This document shows, in pieces, positions 37,699 to 49,784 of a DNA stretch of 64,000 bases. A program made the translations under genes and the position numbers. The notes under the pieces are model-generated. The model saw only the letters and a list, made by a program, of their open reading frames with translations. It was not told the DNA's origin and made no database searches. The DNA comes from Paramecium octaurelia. Taxonomy: Eukaryota; Ciliophora; Oligohymenophorea; Peniculida; Parameciidae. Where the stretch lies: contig CAJJDP010000140.1 of the NCBI GenBank assembly GCA_905182995.1, forward strand, positions 62,001-126,000, read 5' to 3'. The number at the start of each line of letters is the position of its first letter. Positions within the stretch are counted from its first letter, which is position 1.

Positions 37699-37722
37699 TT
37701 TTAATAGTTGTTTTATTATGAT

Positions 37723-39036
37723 TCAAAATAAATTATTATAACCAACAGCAACACAAAATTATTCTCCTATGCTAGACTTCGGATTGTATTTTGTAAAAAA
37801 CTCTTGTTTCAATTGTTCCGTCTTCATTTCCTCCCTAGTTAAAGTATGTTTCCTCTATTATTCAGCCACTGATCTCTTATCTTTCTTTTCCTTCCTTTCC
37901 TGAATCCTTTGTTATGCCGTCTATTAAATCTTCCTCGGTTTCTCTACCTTTAAGATCTAAATTCCCTTCTTTTCCTATTCCAACCTGTAAGCCCTTGCAC
38001 GAATATGTTCAGCCTCAGATAACGTTTCCTTCACTAAAACTCTCCGGATTGTTCCCTTCAAATAATCTACATTAGTAGTTTTCCATTTATTTTTCAATTA
38101 ATTCAGATCATAAAACTTTTCTATCTTCTTCTCAGCCTCCTTCTATTTCTCCCTCTTAGAATGTGCTCTGATTTCAGTCAACCTATCCGAGTAACACGAA
38201 GCAGTGTCTTCCAATGAGGATCTCGACAATTCCCGAATAGTTTTCTCATCAAAGTGAAAATCATCTCCATGTTCTAACTTGTGTTATTAAAACTCATCTG
38301 TTTTCTTAGACAAGAACAATCTTATTGATTACAGATATTTATTGATTTCTTAGACATTTCGAATTGGAAGTCCCTTAAGAAATTCTTCTGTTATGTGTTA
38401 CTTCTATTTTATTAATTCCTCTAATCTAAAGAATTCCTTTTCACCTCCTGCATCTAAAATGTGTTGGATTGCATCTCTCATCTCGTGAAATAATTTCTTC
38501 AATCCAGTTTTCTATTTTAATAGATCATTAGTACCCATCTCAAGATATCCTCATTTTTAGTCTGCTTAAATGTTCCTAATGTTTGTCTGATCCTTTGCGT
38601 AACTTATTTACGATTCTTTTTTAATCTCTAAGTCTTTATCAGATCTTCAGCCACCAACTATTTGCATATGTCCTTTGCCAATGTGTAAGCTTCTTTAGCT
38701 CCAGCCAAATATTTGCTTCTGATTGAATCGATGTACCTGAAGTAAAACTCTTCATCTTTGTATGATTTCTCTTCTAAGTAAAAATCTTTAATAAAGTTCA
38801 AATCTTCATCCTAAAAGAATGGAACAATCACTTACTCCGATTTCGCATAACAAATGTTTCTCCCAAGCTATGGTTTCCGGATTCCCTGTATAACGATCAT
38901 ATTTTCGTAATGTCACATTGGTCACATCAAGTTTCTTAACTGGAGAAATTGGCAAGGCCACTGATAGAGATTAACCATATCTGTCTCTTCCCATTGTTGG
39001 CTGTATTTAATTGCTGTTGCTCTGAATAGATTGCAT
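37723..39036 (-). CDS. long coiled-coil protein, 421 residues
   Basis: Three exons (introns of 25 and 23 nt; a further 25-nt candidate intron around 38600 is read through because the frame and the coding character continue). The N-terminus is Ser/Gln-rich; from about residue 80 on the protein is charged helix, with AKDICKQLVAEDLIK, FDEKTIRELSRSSLED and a Lys/Glu/Arg-rich end (RIQERKEKKDKR). No motor or enzyme motif. A cytoskeletal or ciliary role is likely but not shown. Confidence 0.7.
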
Positions 39037-39117
39037 GAAAAATAAAAATTAATTAATTTTAGTAGGAGAACTGATAAATTATTTTATATATTTTTATATC
39101 ATTTATTAATACTATTC

Positions 39118-40112
39118 ATGAACTTTAGAACTTACTCATAAAGTGACAACTCATGTTGGGGTTTTCTAAATCAAATTCCCTTTGGCATTAAAATCATATT
39201 GATATTATTAACAGCTGTTACTCTCATCAACACTTTATGTTCTGAGAAATTTACTTATTGGTTTGAGGATTTGCCATCCAAAGTTTTTGAAGATTTTGAA
39301 TTATGGAGACTGTTCTTCACTCAATTTATAAATTGTAATTTTCATCAAAATTCGTAGCCTATTTAAGTGCTATGTTTATGTTTTTCATATTTTGCACCTA
39401 GGTGGTAGATTTGGAAAAAAAATTAGGAACTGTTGTATTTCTTTTGGATTTCTTCTTTAAAAATATCATGATTCAAGTAAAATTCATATTTCTTTATTCA
39501 AGATTACATTCTTAATTCTATCATTGATAGTACAAATCTACTCTATTCCATCTCGAGGTTTATGGAATTTCTATCTAGTTTACATTAGTCTACAGTAAGA
39601 ATTACAATGTTATTATAGGTGCTATGCAAATCCAGAACAATTAATTAAGATTTTGTTCTTACCATGTTAACTTCCTGGAAAATACCTTCCCTTTGTTTAT
39701 GCATTGATTGGGCTTGCAGTCAACCAAAACTACGACTCAATAGCCGCTCTGATTTTTGCCTATATTGAAGCAAAGTTCTTCAATTCTATGATGTTTAGAC
39801 CCAGTCAAGTAACTTATGCTCATCTCAAATATCTTAGTCATTTATTAAAAAAATAGAGAACAGCCATTTAATGAAAGGCATACGTATTAGAGAAGATTTC
39901 TATTTGATGACAGAAAATTTACAAAGTTATCCTACGAAAGAATTGCCAGAAAGAGATCAAGAATATTAAGGAAGGATATTTCAAGGATAAGGAGTACAGA
40001 TTGGAGGGAACAATATTAACCTTGAGAATATTGTCATTGATGATAGGTACAAATTTATCAATTAAACTGCAGCGAGTAGTTTGAAGAAGATGACACTGAG
40101 AGAAACGAATGA
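39118..40112 (+). CDS. Derlin-like rhomboid pseudoprotease with SHP box
   Basis: Six exons (introns of 23, 26, 24, 29 and 26 nt) give 288 residues. Several hydrophobic segments follow the Derlin/UBAC2 plan: N-terminal TM (IKIILILLTAVTLI), then ELWRLFFTQFIN where Derlins have WRL.TNF, and a later KYLPFVYALIGLA. No catalytic GxSG Ser is seen, so it is an inactive rhomboid. The cytosolic tail contains FQGQGVQIG, which fits the SHP box used by Derlins and p97 cofactors to bind p97/VCP, and ends acidic (DDSEQFEEDD). It probably acts in ER-associated degradation. Without the last intron the frame would run into the next gene. Confidence 0.75.
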
Positions 40113-40158
40113 AAATAACTATTTTACATAAAAATATTATTAATTAATTATAATAATA

Positions 40159-41103
40159 ATGGCAATAGGATCCTTAACCTTGTATGTGCTATCTGTGATA
40201 ATACTTATCTCAGATGCTTTTACTTCTGGAATTCTTTCAAATTTGCTTTCCTTCTTACCTTACGAAGTTATAACTAAGACTCAAATATGGAGGTTATTTC
40301 CATCATTCCTTTTTAATTGTAAAATTGATCATATGAAAAAGCTTCAATTGAAAGCTTTTTACTGAGTTTTGTATTTACTTAGAATTTACTTGCTGAAAGG
40401 GAGAAGGCATAAGGAACTGCTCTCTTTTTTATAGAAATTACTCTAAAGACATTTTTCATTGATGTAATAAATAGTCTCTCACTATTTAGTCAATTATAAC
40501 ACTATTCTATTACATAGAAATTAACACATACCTTTTCTACTACGTCCATCCTTCACACGGATTATGGAATATGTTTTTTTACATGAGCGCACTTAAGTAA
40601 ATTCTAATTCTATAAGTAAGGTGTTATTTGTAACCACTACACGAAACCAAATTATTCTTTTTTGACTTTTAATTCCCCAACAAATTAATTCCAATAATAA
40701 TGAATATCATCTTTATCTTATTTATTGATCCAGTCGGTCCAATAGTTTCAACTTCTTTAGGACTGTTAGATGCTGTTATAACATCTGGATCTCCTTGTAG
40801 ATGTGTAAGTATTGTAAAATAACTTAGAATATCATAACAAAGGTTGAACAATACCTATGTTGCTGTTTGAAGCACTAATCCAATTTTATCAGAAACAGAG
40901 ATGCAGAATTTTCAGAAGACACCATCGATATACTTAAGCTTGATTTTAATACGATATCGAATAATTTCTACCCTCTTCGATTATAAGGAAGTGTAAATAA
41001 AGGAGTGGAATTGCCATAAACATAATAAACATAATAAATAATAATTTCAAATGTTGATAGGATGCTGGCCTATTCTTCATAATAATAACAGGAAGGACTA
41101 TGA
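40159..41103 (+). CDS. second Derlin-like rhomboid pseudoprotease
   Basis: Four exons (introns of 23, 26 and 23 nt) give 290 residues. It shows the same plan as its upstream neighbour: N-terminal TM (LYVLSVIILISDA), TQIWRLFPSFLFN, further TMs (HGLWNMFFYMSALK, LIPIIMNIIFILF), and a polar Gln-rich tail. The first intron interrupts the codon after the ..FN of that motif exactly as in the neighbour, which supports a common ancestor. The tail has LQGSVNKGVELP instead of a clear SHP box. It starts 46 nt after the first gene. Confidence 0.65.
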
Positions 41104-41434
41104 TGTTTAAATTTAATTAAAATAATTACCATTTGATAGATTGACATATTTTTATTATTAAATTTTACTAAATTCAAGCCCACTTTTTTGATTGCCACCA
41201 ACATTTTAAATTTTATAAATGGGAATTGTAATAAAAAAGAATATTTCTTACTTGCGGCACAAATGTCTCATTTTATTATCGAAATTTGTAACCTATTTAG
41301 TAAGATCTTTTTTGTATTTACGAGATGGACAGTTTGAGTTCATAATGAGGAAATAAAACTGTGGCAATCTCATATATATACAAAGAAAACATTTATTTTA
41401 TAGTTATTTTGCTAAACAATTTAATTCATTTATT
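41104..41434. other. intergenic, one weak antisense frame
   Basis: A minus-strand frame of about 100 codons (41077-41378) is open but has low coding character and overlaps the preceding gene. With TGA as the only stop such frames are expected by chance. Confidence 0.4.
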
Positions 41435-42944
41435 ATGGGTTAGTAAAATAAATAAATTATTCTAAATATTGAAATAACAACTCAAATTGAAGCTGTGACA
41501 TCCACTGGAATAGACCAGTAGTTCATAACTAGTTAGGGACATCGAATAGAGATCTAATATAAGTCTATGTTGTATGATTGATGATATTATGAAATTCTCC
41601 ATGTTCAATGCAAGTCAGCTAAGGTGGAGCAAATAGGAATATAAATTGATATAGATTGGAATAAACAATTTCAATTATTATATAAATAAAATATATTGTA
41701 ATTAATGCATTCATATTAACAGCAAGAACTTATAGAATTACTTTAGAGTCACTCAAATAGAGCCATCGATCGCCAATTGATAAGTTAATTATATAATAAA
41801 TGTATGCAAGATGTAAATATCTAAATTATTGTTAAAGCATAAGCAGTGCACTCTTCAGTAATTTGAGAAGGTTTACAGGGATGCAATCTAGTTGCTGAGT
41901 CAAAAAATAGCCAACTCAAAGTAATAACTAATAGAGGAACAGGATAATTTAACGGCTATAGATGAGAGATTGAAAAATAATCAAGTGATTAGCAGCAGTA
42001 ATCATAGAACTCCCATGAGATTGATGTTACATTCAGCCTCAGTGTTGAATTTGCAGGTACATAATAAGTTTATGGTTGGATAATATGCATTTTATATGAA
42101 GATTGAAGATTACTACGAATTTGAAAGTGATTTTAAGCCTAGTTATAATTTACAGTTCTAGCTAAATCAAACAATTGATATTTTGGATGTTGGTGATAGT
42201 ATTCTACTGTCTTTGAATACAAACACTCAAAATCAGATGAACACTACAATCGTGATACCAACATACTCCTTACAATTTAATAAGAATGTGACTGAACTGC
42301 TGGCATAGAAAGAGAATGGGGAGTTGTTGGAAATGGAAATTACTTATGAAATCAAAGTTTTAGATCAGAAATTATTGAATCTCCAACTAAATTAAGCTCG
42401 TAGTCTTGTAGTATCATATATCAAGAAATTTGAAGATGAATTAGAGGATTATTCATTACAATTACAGGATTTACGATAGATCAAGATACCTTACAATAAT
42501 GAGATTGCAAATGAATTACATGATGGATAGCCTCATCATAGCAGATAAGAGTAATCAAATAATACATATACAATTGGAGTTCCAGATTATTACCATAAAC
42601 CTTTGGAATTGTAGAGTCAGGACTGCTAATTAAATCCTCAACCTTAGGAGAGATAATCTAGTATCATACCCTACTTGTTTGGAATCATTTTAGCATCATT
42701 TAATAACATATTTATAGATACGTTATTTGAAATATCCTTTATAATGATAGTTTTGATGGTGGTGTTAAAAGAAGACAAAACAACTACACTTACAAAAGCG
42801 ATGATCCTATTGTCATGGATAATGTTTGGATTACATTTATGGTTGCATCAATCGTAGATTCTAATCAACATAACAAGTATATAAATAGGGTGGTTGGGAT
42901 TATGTATGTTATAATTATATAAAATTTATTTAATTTTTTTATGA
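41435..42944 (+). CDS. C-terminally membrane-anchored coiled-coil protein, two in-frame TGAs near start
   Basis: From ATG 41435 the frame meets two consecutive TGAs at 41579-41584, then continues unbroken in the same frame through a 25-nt intron to TGA 42942-42944 (495 codons in all). Downstream of the TGAs the coding character is clear: helical stretches (QQELIELLQSHSNR, FEKVYRDAIQLLSQKI), a beta-rich middle (FMVGQYAFYMKIED), and two to three C-terminal hydrophobic segments. No family recognised. Either the first 48 codons are a separate tiny frame and the real first exon is missed, or the gene is damaged or mis-sequenced. Confidence 0.55.
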
Positions 42945-44322
42945 TAAAATAAATAATAACTACACCTTTGTTTTATGTGAATGCCTAACCGCACATAGGT
43001 CATCTCTATACAATGATTTATGCAGATGCTATCGCTAAGTATAAATCACTAAAATTGCTGACAGGAACTGATGAGCATGGATTAAAGGTCTACAGAAGTG
43101 CCAAGAATCAACCACTCCAACAATATTGTGATTCAGTTTCCAATCAATTCAAACAATTGGCTAATTCATTTATTAAATACGATCAATTCGTTAGGACCAC
43201 TGATCCTCAACATATCATAAAAGTTTAGAAGAATTGGAATCTGCTATTAAATAATGGTTTCATTGTAAAGGACACTTATAAAGGATATTATTGCTAAGTT
43301 GAAGAATCTTTTGTTAGTCATAAAACTGATCAATATTTGGAAGAAGAGAATTATTTTTTCAAAGTTGACAAACATTATCTTGAGACATGCATTGCTAAAG
43401 CACCATCCAGATATCAAAATGAACTAAAGCAATTGATTATTAATCATATTTGTATCAGCAGACCTAAACAGAGATATTATTGGGGAATTGAAGTTCCAAA
43501 TGATACTAATTAATTGATTTATGTATGGTTGGATGCCTTGTTAGGCTATTTATAAGAAGAGTAACATCACTATATGCATGTGATAGGCAAAGATATAGTC
43601 AGATTTCATGCCTTATATTGGCCTAGCTTCTTAAAAGGAATCAATAACCAATCTACAACTGAATTGATTGTGCATAACCATTGGATAAGAAATAATGTAA
43701 ATTTACCATAATAATTCAGATGAAAATGTCTAAGTCACTTGGAAATGTCATTGATCCATTCTAATTATTACAAACATACAACTAAAATCAAATTAGATTA
43801 TACTTCCTTACTTAAGGGCCTCAAAATATGGATGTCTCATTTGAAGAACAAAAACTTGAGAAATGTTGGAACACCTACATTGACCAATTTAATAATATCT
43901 TGTTTAGATTATTCAGACCTAAGATAATATCACCAAATCTACTACTATTATAATAACATTTATTGGATGATCAATTATTATAATCTAAATAAACATTTCT
44001 GGAATTACACAAAAATACTAAGGCATTATTAGATAAAAATTTATTCATTGAAGGTTATTTAGAACTCTAAAAGATTTTTGTACTGATTAATACTTTAATT
44101 GATAAATATTAACCATGGAAAATGTAAGTTCAATTTCAAAAGGAGTAATTTCTAAGTTTTATTTGCATTCTGATATCAATGACTTAATAAATTTTAGATA
44201 TCTATGTGCAAACTCCTAATATCATAAGTCCTTAGTTCAAAGAATTCCCTTAAAATAATAATGTTTAAGTAACAGTGGATTTAGAGTAGGATTTAAGATT
44301 AAAAAGATTCATCATTAATTGA
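42941..44322 (+). CDS. methionyl-tRNA synthetase, organellar/bacterial type
   Basis: Two exons (23-nt intron) give 452 residues. Class I signatures: TTPLFYVNAQPHIGHLY (HIGH), LTGTDEHG, and MKMSKSLGN (KMSKS). FYVNA and DEHG are specific to MetRS. The zinc-knuckle insertion of larger forms is absent and there is no C-terminal appended domain; the short form is typical of mitochondrial enzymes. It charges initiator and elongator tRNA-Met, probably in mitochondria, although no clear presequence precedes the first strand. The ATG overlaps the TGA of the previous gene (ATGA). Confidence 0.92.
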
Positions 44323-45064
44323 ATATATCATTATATTAGTCTTTTATTAATTAATAATTTTTATTTAATTATTATTTATTTTTATTAATCTCCTTTATTT
44401 CTGAACTACAACCATCACTTTATTCTTTACACTTCTGAATAATTTATTCAATATTTTTTAATCTCAATGGACTTGGCACTCTTTGAGTTTTTTCTGTACT
44501 GAAATTTTATCTTAGAATCTTCTTACCTCTCTTCCTTTCATATTCTAACTGTTTTTTATAAATGTCATGTCTTTATTTTCTCTATTGTAGTAATTCACTA
44601 ACTTTATTTAACAACTTTTCGTTATTGGCTTGGTTGTTAGGACTGTTGAATCTGGAAAACTTAAATTTGGGCATATAATTTTAACAGGACTGTAGTATCT
44701 TGATATAACTTTAATCAGGGATCAATAATTTAAAAGTATGTTATTTTTCCTTATATTGTTAAATGACTTCTTTCTCAATAATCCTTTCTTGAATCCTTGT
44801 TTCTCTCTGACTAAGTTTTTCGTTTTTGATGTAATCATCCATTTTTTTGTATATTGCATCTTCATATTATGGAGTAGTTATTTCAAAAACTTTATTTGTT
44901 TGTTTAGGAATAAGATGATGTATTTTTATTTGTCTTGTTTTACCATAAATCTTGTTTACAAATTCATCATATTGCTAATTCAGAAACCCAGAACTGGATG
45001 ATAATTATGATGGAGAGTAATGGCTTCTGCTTCTATAAGTAGTTAATTCATTAATATTATTCAT
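44312..45064 (-). CDS. basic coiled-coil protein, 250 residues
   Basis: One uninterrupted frame from ATG 45064 to TGA 44312-44314. A Ser/Tyr-rich head (YRSRSHYSPSQLSSSSG) is followed by basic helices (DDYIKNEKLSQRETR, LLNKVSELLQQRKQR) and a Lys/Asn-rich tail. No domain recognised. Its last 11 nt overlap, in antisense, the end of the Met-tRNA synthetase gene. Confidence 0.6.
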
Positions 45065-45752
45065 AATTTAATTTCATTTGTAATATGGTATATGGTATTT
45101 ATTGCAAAGAAAGTCTCTAAAAAATAACTCTACTATCCATAGTAAATTTTTTCCTTTGCAGGAACAATTGAGTCTCAGGTTATATATCTATATTTAATAT
45201 GCTTTTTAGATTTTATTTGATTGTTATAATTATAATAAGTTTCAGTAGTTTGCTAATTATTTCAGGGACCCTCTATTTGAATTTATCAGTCTGAATTTCG
45301 ATACTATTTTCATCTAGGGAGCTTTTTGATGATAATAATGTTATCATCAAGATACTTATGTGAGATCCATTGATTTACCAATATATTAGAATTATTAGTC
45401 AATTTAGAATTTTTATGATATTTTAGGCATATTTGTCATTCATATAGCTATTACAAATGAACTATGAGATGTTACTAGATGAGTTTAACGCAACTATAAT
45501 TATTTTCATGATCATCACCTCCAAAATTTTTTTAGAAGAATTGCTTACTTATAATTGCTGATCATAAACTCTAAAATCTAATACCTAATTAGATATTTGT
45601 TTATTGCTCATTAAATATATCAGTATTGGTAGTTTTTAAGATTTTTGATGTAATATTCAGAATTCAATATAAATTTGAATCATCTATTTAGATTAGAAAT
45701 TTGGATTCTAGAGAATGGATCAGTTATTAAAGACATATAAAGTTAATTAAAT
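45065..45752. other. intergenic, one doubtful small frame
   Basis: Between two minus-strand genes. A frame of 70 codons at 45399-45611 (starts MSNKQISNQV) and an overlapping one containing GGDDHENNYSC look mildly coding, but no splice joins them to anything. I do not call a gene. Confidence 0.35.
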
Positions 45753-46811
45753 TCAATATGAATCTTTATCTTTTTTGAGAGATGACCCTTCTAATTCAAA
45801 TTTGTAATTGCTCTCATAATTATAAATTGGAGTAACAGGGGAAGTCTATTAGATGGGGTCGGATTTTCTTAACGAAATAGATTGAGTTTGTTCTAAGAAC
45901 TGTTAGCTTGACAAAGGTTAATTGGTCCACAGTAGTTGAGCCAAGAATTGAACAGGCAAATTATCTATGTTGTGATCTGTACTTAATTTCTATCTCACAA
46001 ATTGGTTAACTTGTTTGTGATAATATTTAAGATCAAAAGTTATTCTATATTATTTGAATTCATCAAAGCGATTGTTCTCTTAAACACAATTGACTATGAG
46101 TGTTGTATAATTTGGATGTGACATCATTTTAATTCTCAAACTTATCAGAGGTTCAACAATTGACATTATACTATTCAATGGTACAACATTTGGAAGGATG
46201 ATGGTTACCTTATCTAAGACAGGAATAAATGGAATTAGTAGGTTGAATAATGCTTATCGACATTCTAGTTTGAGTTCATTGAAAACTGGATCAATGATGT
46301 TCAAGGATGGACTGAATGGAATCACAATTACATTATCACAGATGTTGGTATTGAGACGTTGAAAAATACCGCTGAAATATATTTCGCTTTAATCGATTTC
46401 CTTTTTATAATCAATATTTTCCATTATTTTTGAATGAATAATGAGTGGCGTATATTCTACTTCATATTCTGGATATGACAATATGAGTGTTACTTCATCT
46501 TCTCTAACCTGAATGTCTGGTTGTGATTATTCTTTTTTGTATACAAGTATCAAGGGGTATTTGTCCAAATTAATGACTTTGTACCTTAGACTATTCAAAA
46601 GTGCTTGTCTTTCTGGATAAGTTTCTAATAGAAATTAGACTTCCTATAAAGACTCCAAATTAATAATATTTTTATTAAGGATGGAGTAGTTCATTGAATT
46701 TGAATTCTTTGACAATTATTGAACCTATATTCTTTTTTTGTAGAAGCAACAATAATAACTATCATCATTATCTCTTTCGTCCTTTCTTTTATCTTGATGT
46801 AAAGAAGACAT
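45753..46811 (-). CDS. uncharacterised protein, 352 residues
   Basis: Intronless frame ending in TGA. The protein looks globular with alternating strands and helices (LILSYPEYEVEYTPLII, VTIILPNVVPLN, YRITFDLKYYHKQV) and has a Gln/Ser-rich tail. A Cys pair near the N-terminus (YYCCFYKKR) precedes a basic stretch and could be a lipidation site. No recognised family. Confidence 0.6.
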
Positions 46812-47023
46812 ATTATTCATGTATTATTTCATTTTAATACAAGTTTAATTCCAAACAATTAGTATAAATTTTAATGAAAAATACACCTATTATAGTGATG
46901 CGTAAACTGAGATCTCTAATATGATTAATTATTTCAATCAAAATTGATTTTGGTGTTGTATAATTGATAAATATTATAAAGTTCTATTAAATGTAGCATA
47001 AAAAAAGATAAAATAATTTAAAT

Positions 47024-47454
47024 TCATATATGTGATTCCAAATTGATTAAATGAGTCGAGCTTAAGTTCTATGAGACAGATGATTTGATTTCCATGAAGA
47101 TTTTTTTTATTTTATTACATCCATTCAAAATTTTATAGGAACAACGCTTAACTAATTGGTTTCCATTCTTCTAATCTGAATCTTCCTTGTTTTTTTTCTT
47201 CTTCTTCTGATTCTTACTTCTGAATTCAGCCCAGATGGCTTTAGCAGAAGAGTAATTGATTCCAATGGAATGAGCAGCCTAGAGATTATAAGGATTGTTA
47301 CTGCTTTAATAGTTTACTTCTCTTTCACAACAGCCTTCAAAAACAAATCCTTTATTGATTGAGTAATTTTCAAATACTTCTTTTCAGCCAATCGTGGATC
47401 GAATTTTAGCATTTCCTTCTCCACTTGCTGCTTGATGTCGTCCAGAATTTTCAT
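47024..47454 (-). CDS. small helix-turn-helix protein
   Basis: Two exons (23-nt intron GTAACA...TCTCTAG) give up to 135 residues. The notable part is AAHSIGINYSSAKAIW, a helix-turn-helix pattern of the kind AA..LGINYSTAK.I found in small eukaryotic DNA-binding or regulatory proteins. The intron falls just before it. A helical region (DDIKQQVEKEMLKFD) precedes it and a Lys-rich stretch follows. The last 40 residues look less coding, so the true end may be earlier. A frame starting at 47526 (MASNYALL...) could not be joined by splicing. Confidence 0.55.
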
Positions 47455-47569
47455 ATAATTAATTAATGTCAAACGAATACACAAAATAATCCATAGATTC
47501 AGTCAGAAGTGCGTAATTTGAAGCCATAAATTTAATTAACAAGTTAAACATAACTTTATTAAAATATAA

Positions 47570-48218
47570 ATGGGAGGATGTCTGTTCAGAGAAAAAGAAT
47601 ATGAAGAATTAGCTATTCAACCTCTATAAACCTAATACACAGATGAATTGATTGTGGATGAACTTGAAGACATCAGAGATGTGGGCAAACTTAAAAACAG
47701 CGACATCTTGCAAATTACTTTGCTTAATCAAAAATGTCTTGTACTCAGAAAACATCATGAAAAAAACATCAATCTAAGAGTAATCGAAATTGTGGGGAAT
47801 AGAAATATGATGTATTTAGAAATTCACAAATAATTATAGTATGCTTTCATGTAATTAAGGCAATGCCAAAATTTTTTTATTGGAGCTGTCACCATGAAGG
47901 ATAAATGCTATATAGTTTTGAGAATCATGCAGGGATTAGCAGCTCAAGTCTCGGCTCAAGAGATTCAATGTATAAAACAATTATTGTCCAGGTTTGGGCA
48001 TTTCTGAAAATTTGTCAGAAATCATCAAGAAACGATTTGATGAGAAGTTCTTATGCGTCGGAGTCATCTACATAGAAGACATGGTCATCTTAGTATTTAG
48101 ACAGATATTTCTCAAAATCAAATGTCCTGTTCTCTAGAAGTACACTTCACCAAGCAATGACACCCTCTGCATAATTTAATATGAAGGGTAAATCTATGAA
48201 TTGAAAAAAATAATATGA
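47570..48218 (+). CDS. uncharacterised protein with acylation motif
   Basis: Two exons (22-nt intron GTATAA...GTCCAG) give 208 residues to TGA 48216-48218. The start MGGCLFRE carries Gly2 and a Cys at position 4, a typical N-myristoylation plus palmitoylation signal, so membrane tethering is expected. The rest looks like an alpha/beta domain (DILQITLLNQKCLVLRK, CYIVLRIMQGLAAQV, FLCVGVIYIEDMVI). The 3' end is uncertain: plus-strand coding-like sequence (GGKLQDELTLARTFF) continues near 48270 but cannot be joined with a normal-sized intron. Confidence 0.55.
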
Positions 48219-49784
48219 ATATTAATGTCATCTCACTAAATTCCCTTAAATTATTGTATTCCTTCAAGGGGGTAAGTTGTAAGATGAGCTCACTCTCGCA
48301 AGGACCTTTTTCCGAATTATTCACTATTTCTAAATAATCCGAGGATAGGATCTGCTTACAATTCCACAAACTTCCTTCATTAACAAACAATCACAATTTG
48401 ATTCCTTGAATTATGGGTTCATATAATATAATTATTATTATTTCAAATTCCAGAGTCCAATACAAAATCTTACAACATTAACATAATAAAATCTAATATC
48501 ATCACTTAAACTCACTTACTAGATTATTCAATTTAAGGATTCCTAAAATCTTAAAATAATCATAATTATCTTTGCAAAAATTAAAATGATTAATAAACAA
48601 CCTCTAGTCTTATTCTTCATTATTAGAATGAAATTTATGATAAATTATCAGCTAATAATCTGTTTTGCAAATAATGTGTTAAGTTTAACTTAATTTAATT
48701 TTAAAATCATTAAGAATAATTACAATATACATAAACTTCAAAGTTATCCTTCAAACTTGATCTTTTTTTACAAGTCTTGTTGATATTCAATCTATTTACT
48801 ATTCAAGTTTATACATTCCTAAAGTAAAGAGTTAAGTAAGTATTATCATAAAAATCTAGAAATAATATTCAAATAGTTTCAGTAAAGGAGATTAATATTT
48901 TTCCTAAAATAACATTTAGATAACTGATTTACACGCGGTTGAGATGCAGCTAGAATAATTTATTTCAAGATTATTGATCCAATTCATCTATAATCTAAAC
49001 CTCCAATCAATTCTATAAATGTTCTCAAGATATGACTTTATTCAATAGTATTTTACTACACATTTGAGAAGATTCATACCATTCATTATTGGAATACTAA
49101 ATTGAATCTTTGTTTATAATTATTAAGTTCCTGTTATCGTATGGATCATTTTATTTGTTTTTAAGAATTCCTAAAAGTATTTTTTCATTAACTAACAATT
49201 AGACTATTTCATGAATCCTGTCAAATAAAATATGAATTAAATATATCTAAATAATTTTATGTGTATAAATTACAGTTATCTAAAAATTTCCAATAAAGCT
49301 TATTTGATCCAGTAATGATATTTTTATGTCATGAGTAGTGAAAGACTTCATATTCAGTTGTATGACACTAAGGCTTGTCATGAACTCATTTGTGATCATT
49401 AATATAATCAAATGATTGCAAAATGTTATGATGTCTATAACGTTGTCTAAATTAACTATGATTTTGGACTTTACCTAAAATAGTCAAATATATCTTATTA
49501 AATTGTCCTTTGTATTACTATATTTATCGCATCCAATTCTACATCTAAAAACTTATTACGATATCTATCAGTATATATTACAATAATTTTAAAGTCTAAT
49601 TTATCACTCTGTAGATATTTAATCTTGGAAAAATATAAAAATAGAATTCATGGATTATTTATTGACCCTTCAGAATATTCTATAAATAAATTGTATAATG
49701 TTAATATTTATAGAGAATAACCGAGAAATAAACATTAAAACATTAGTTACTAAAATTTATAATCTTCTTTAATAATAATTTAAT
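48219..49784. other. 1.6-kb region without a convincing gene
   Basis: This is the largest gap in the window. Both strands have long TGA-free frames at 48.1-48.8 kb, and a plus-strand frame of about 158 codons starts at 49331, but codon character is weak and no splice pattern fits. Sequence is more AT-rich than the genes. It could hold a decayed gene or a missed exon of the upstream gene. Confidence 0.4.

Noticed and set aside
41077-41378. Minus-strand frame of about 100 codons
   Set aside because: It overlaps the second Derlin-like gene in antisense and has no recognisable motif.
45399-45611. 70-codon minus-strand frame
   Set aside because: No domain, no splice partner, and such frames are expected by chance when TGA is the only stop.
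48118-48390. Minus-strand frame with plausible residues (VNEGSLWNCK)
   Set aside because: No ATG, a TGA just upstream, and no acceptor that would allow an upstream exon; it is also antisense to a plus-strand gene end.
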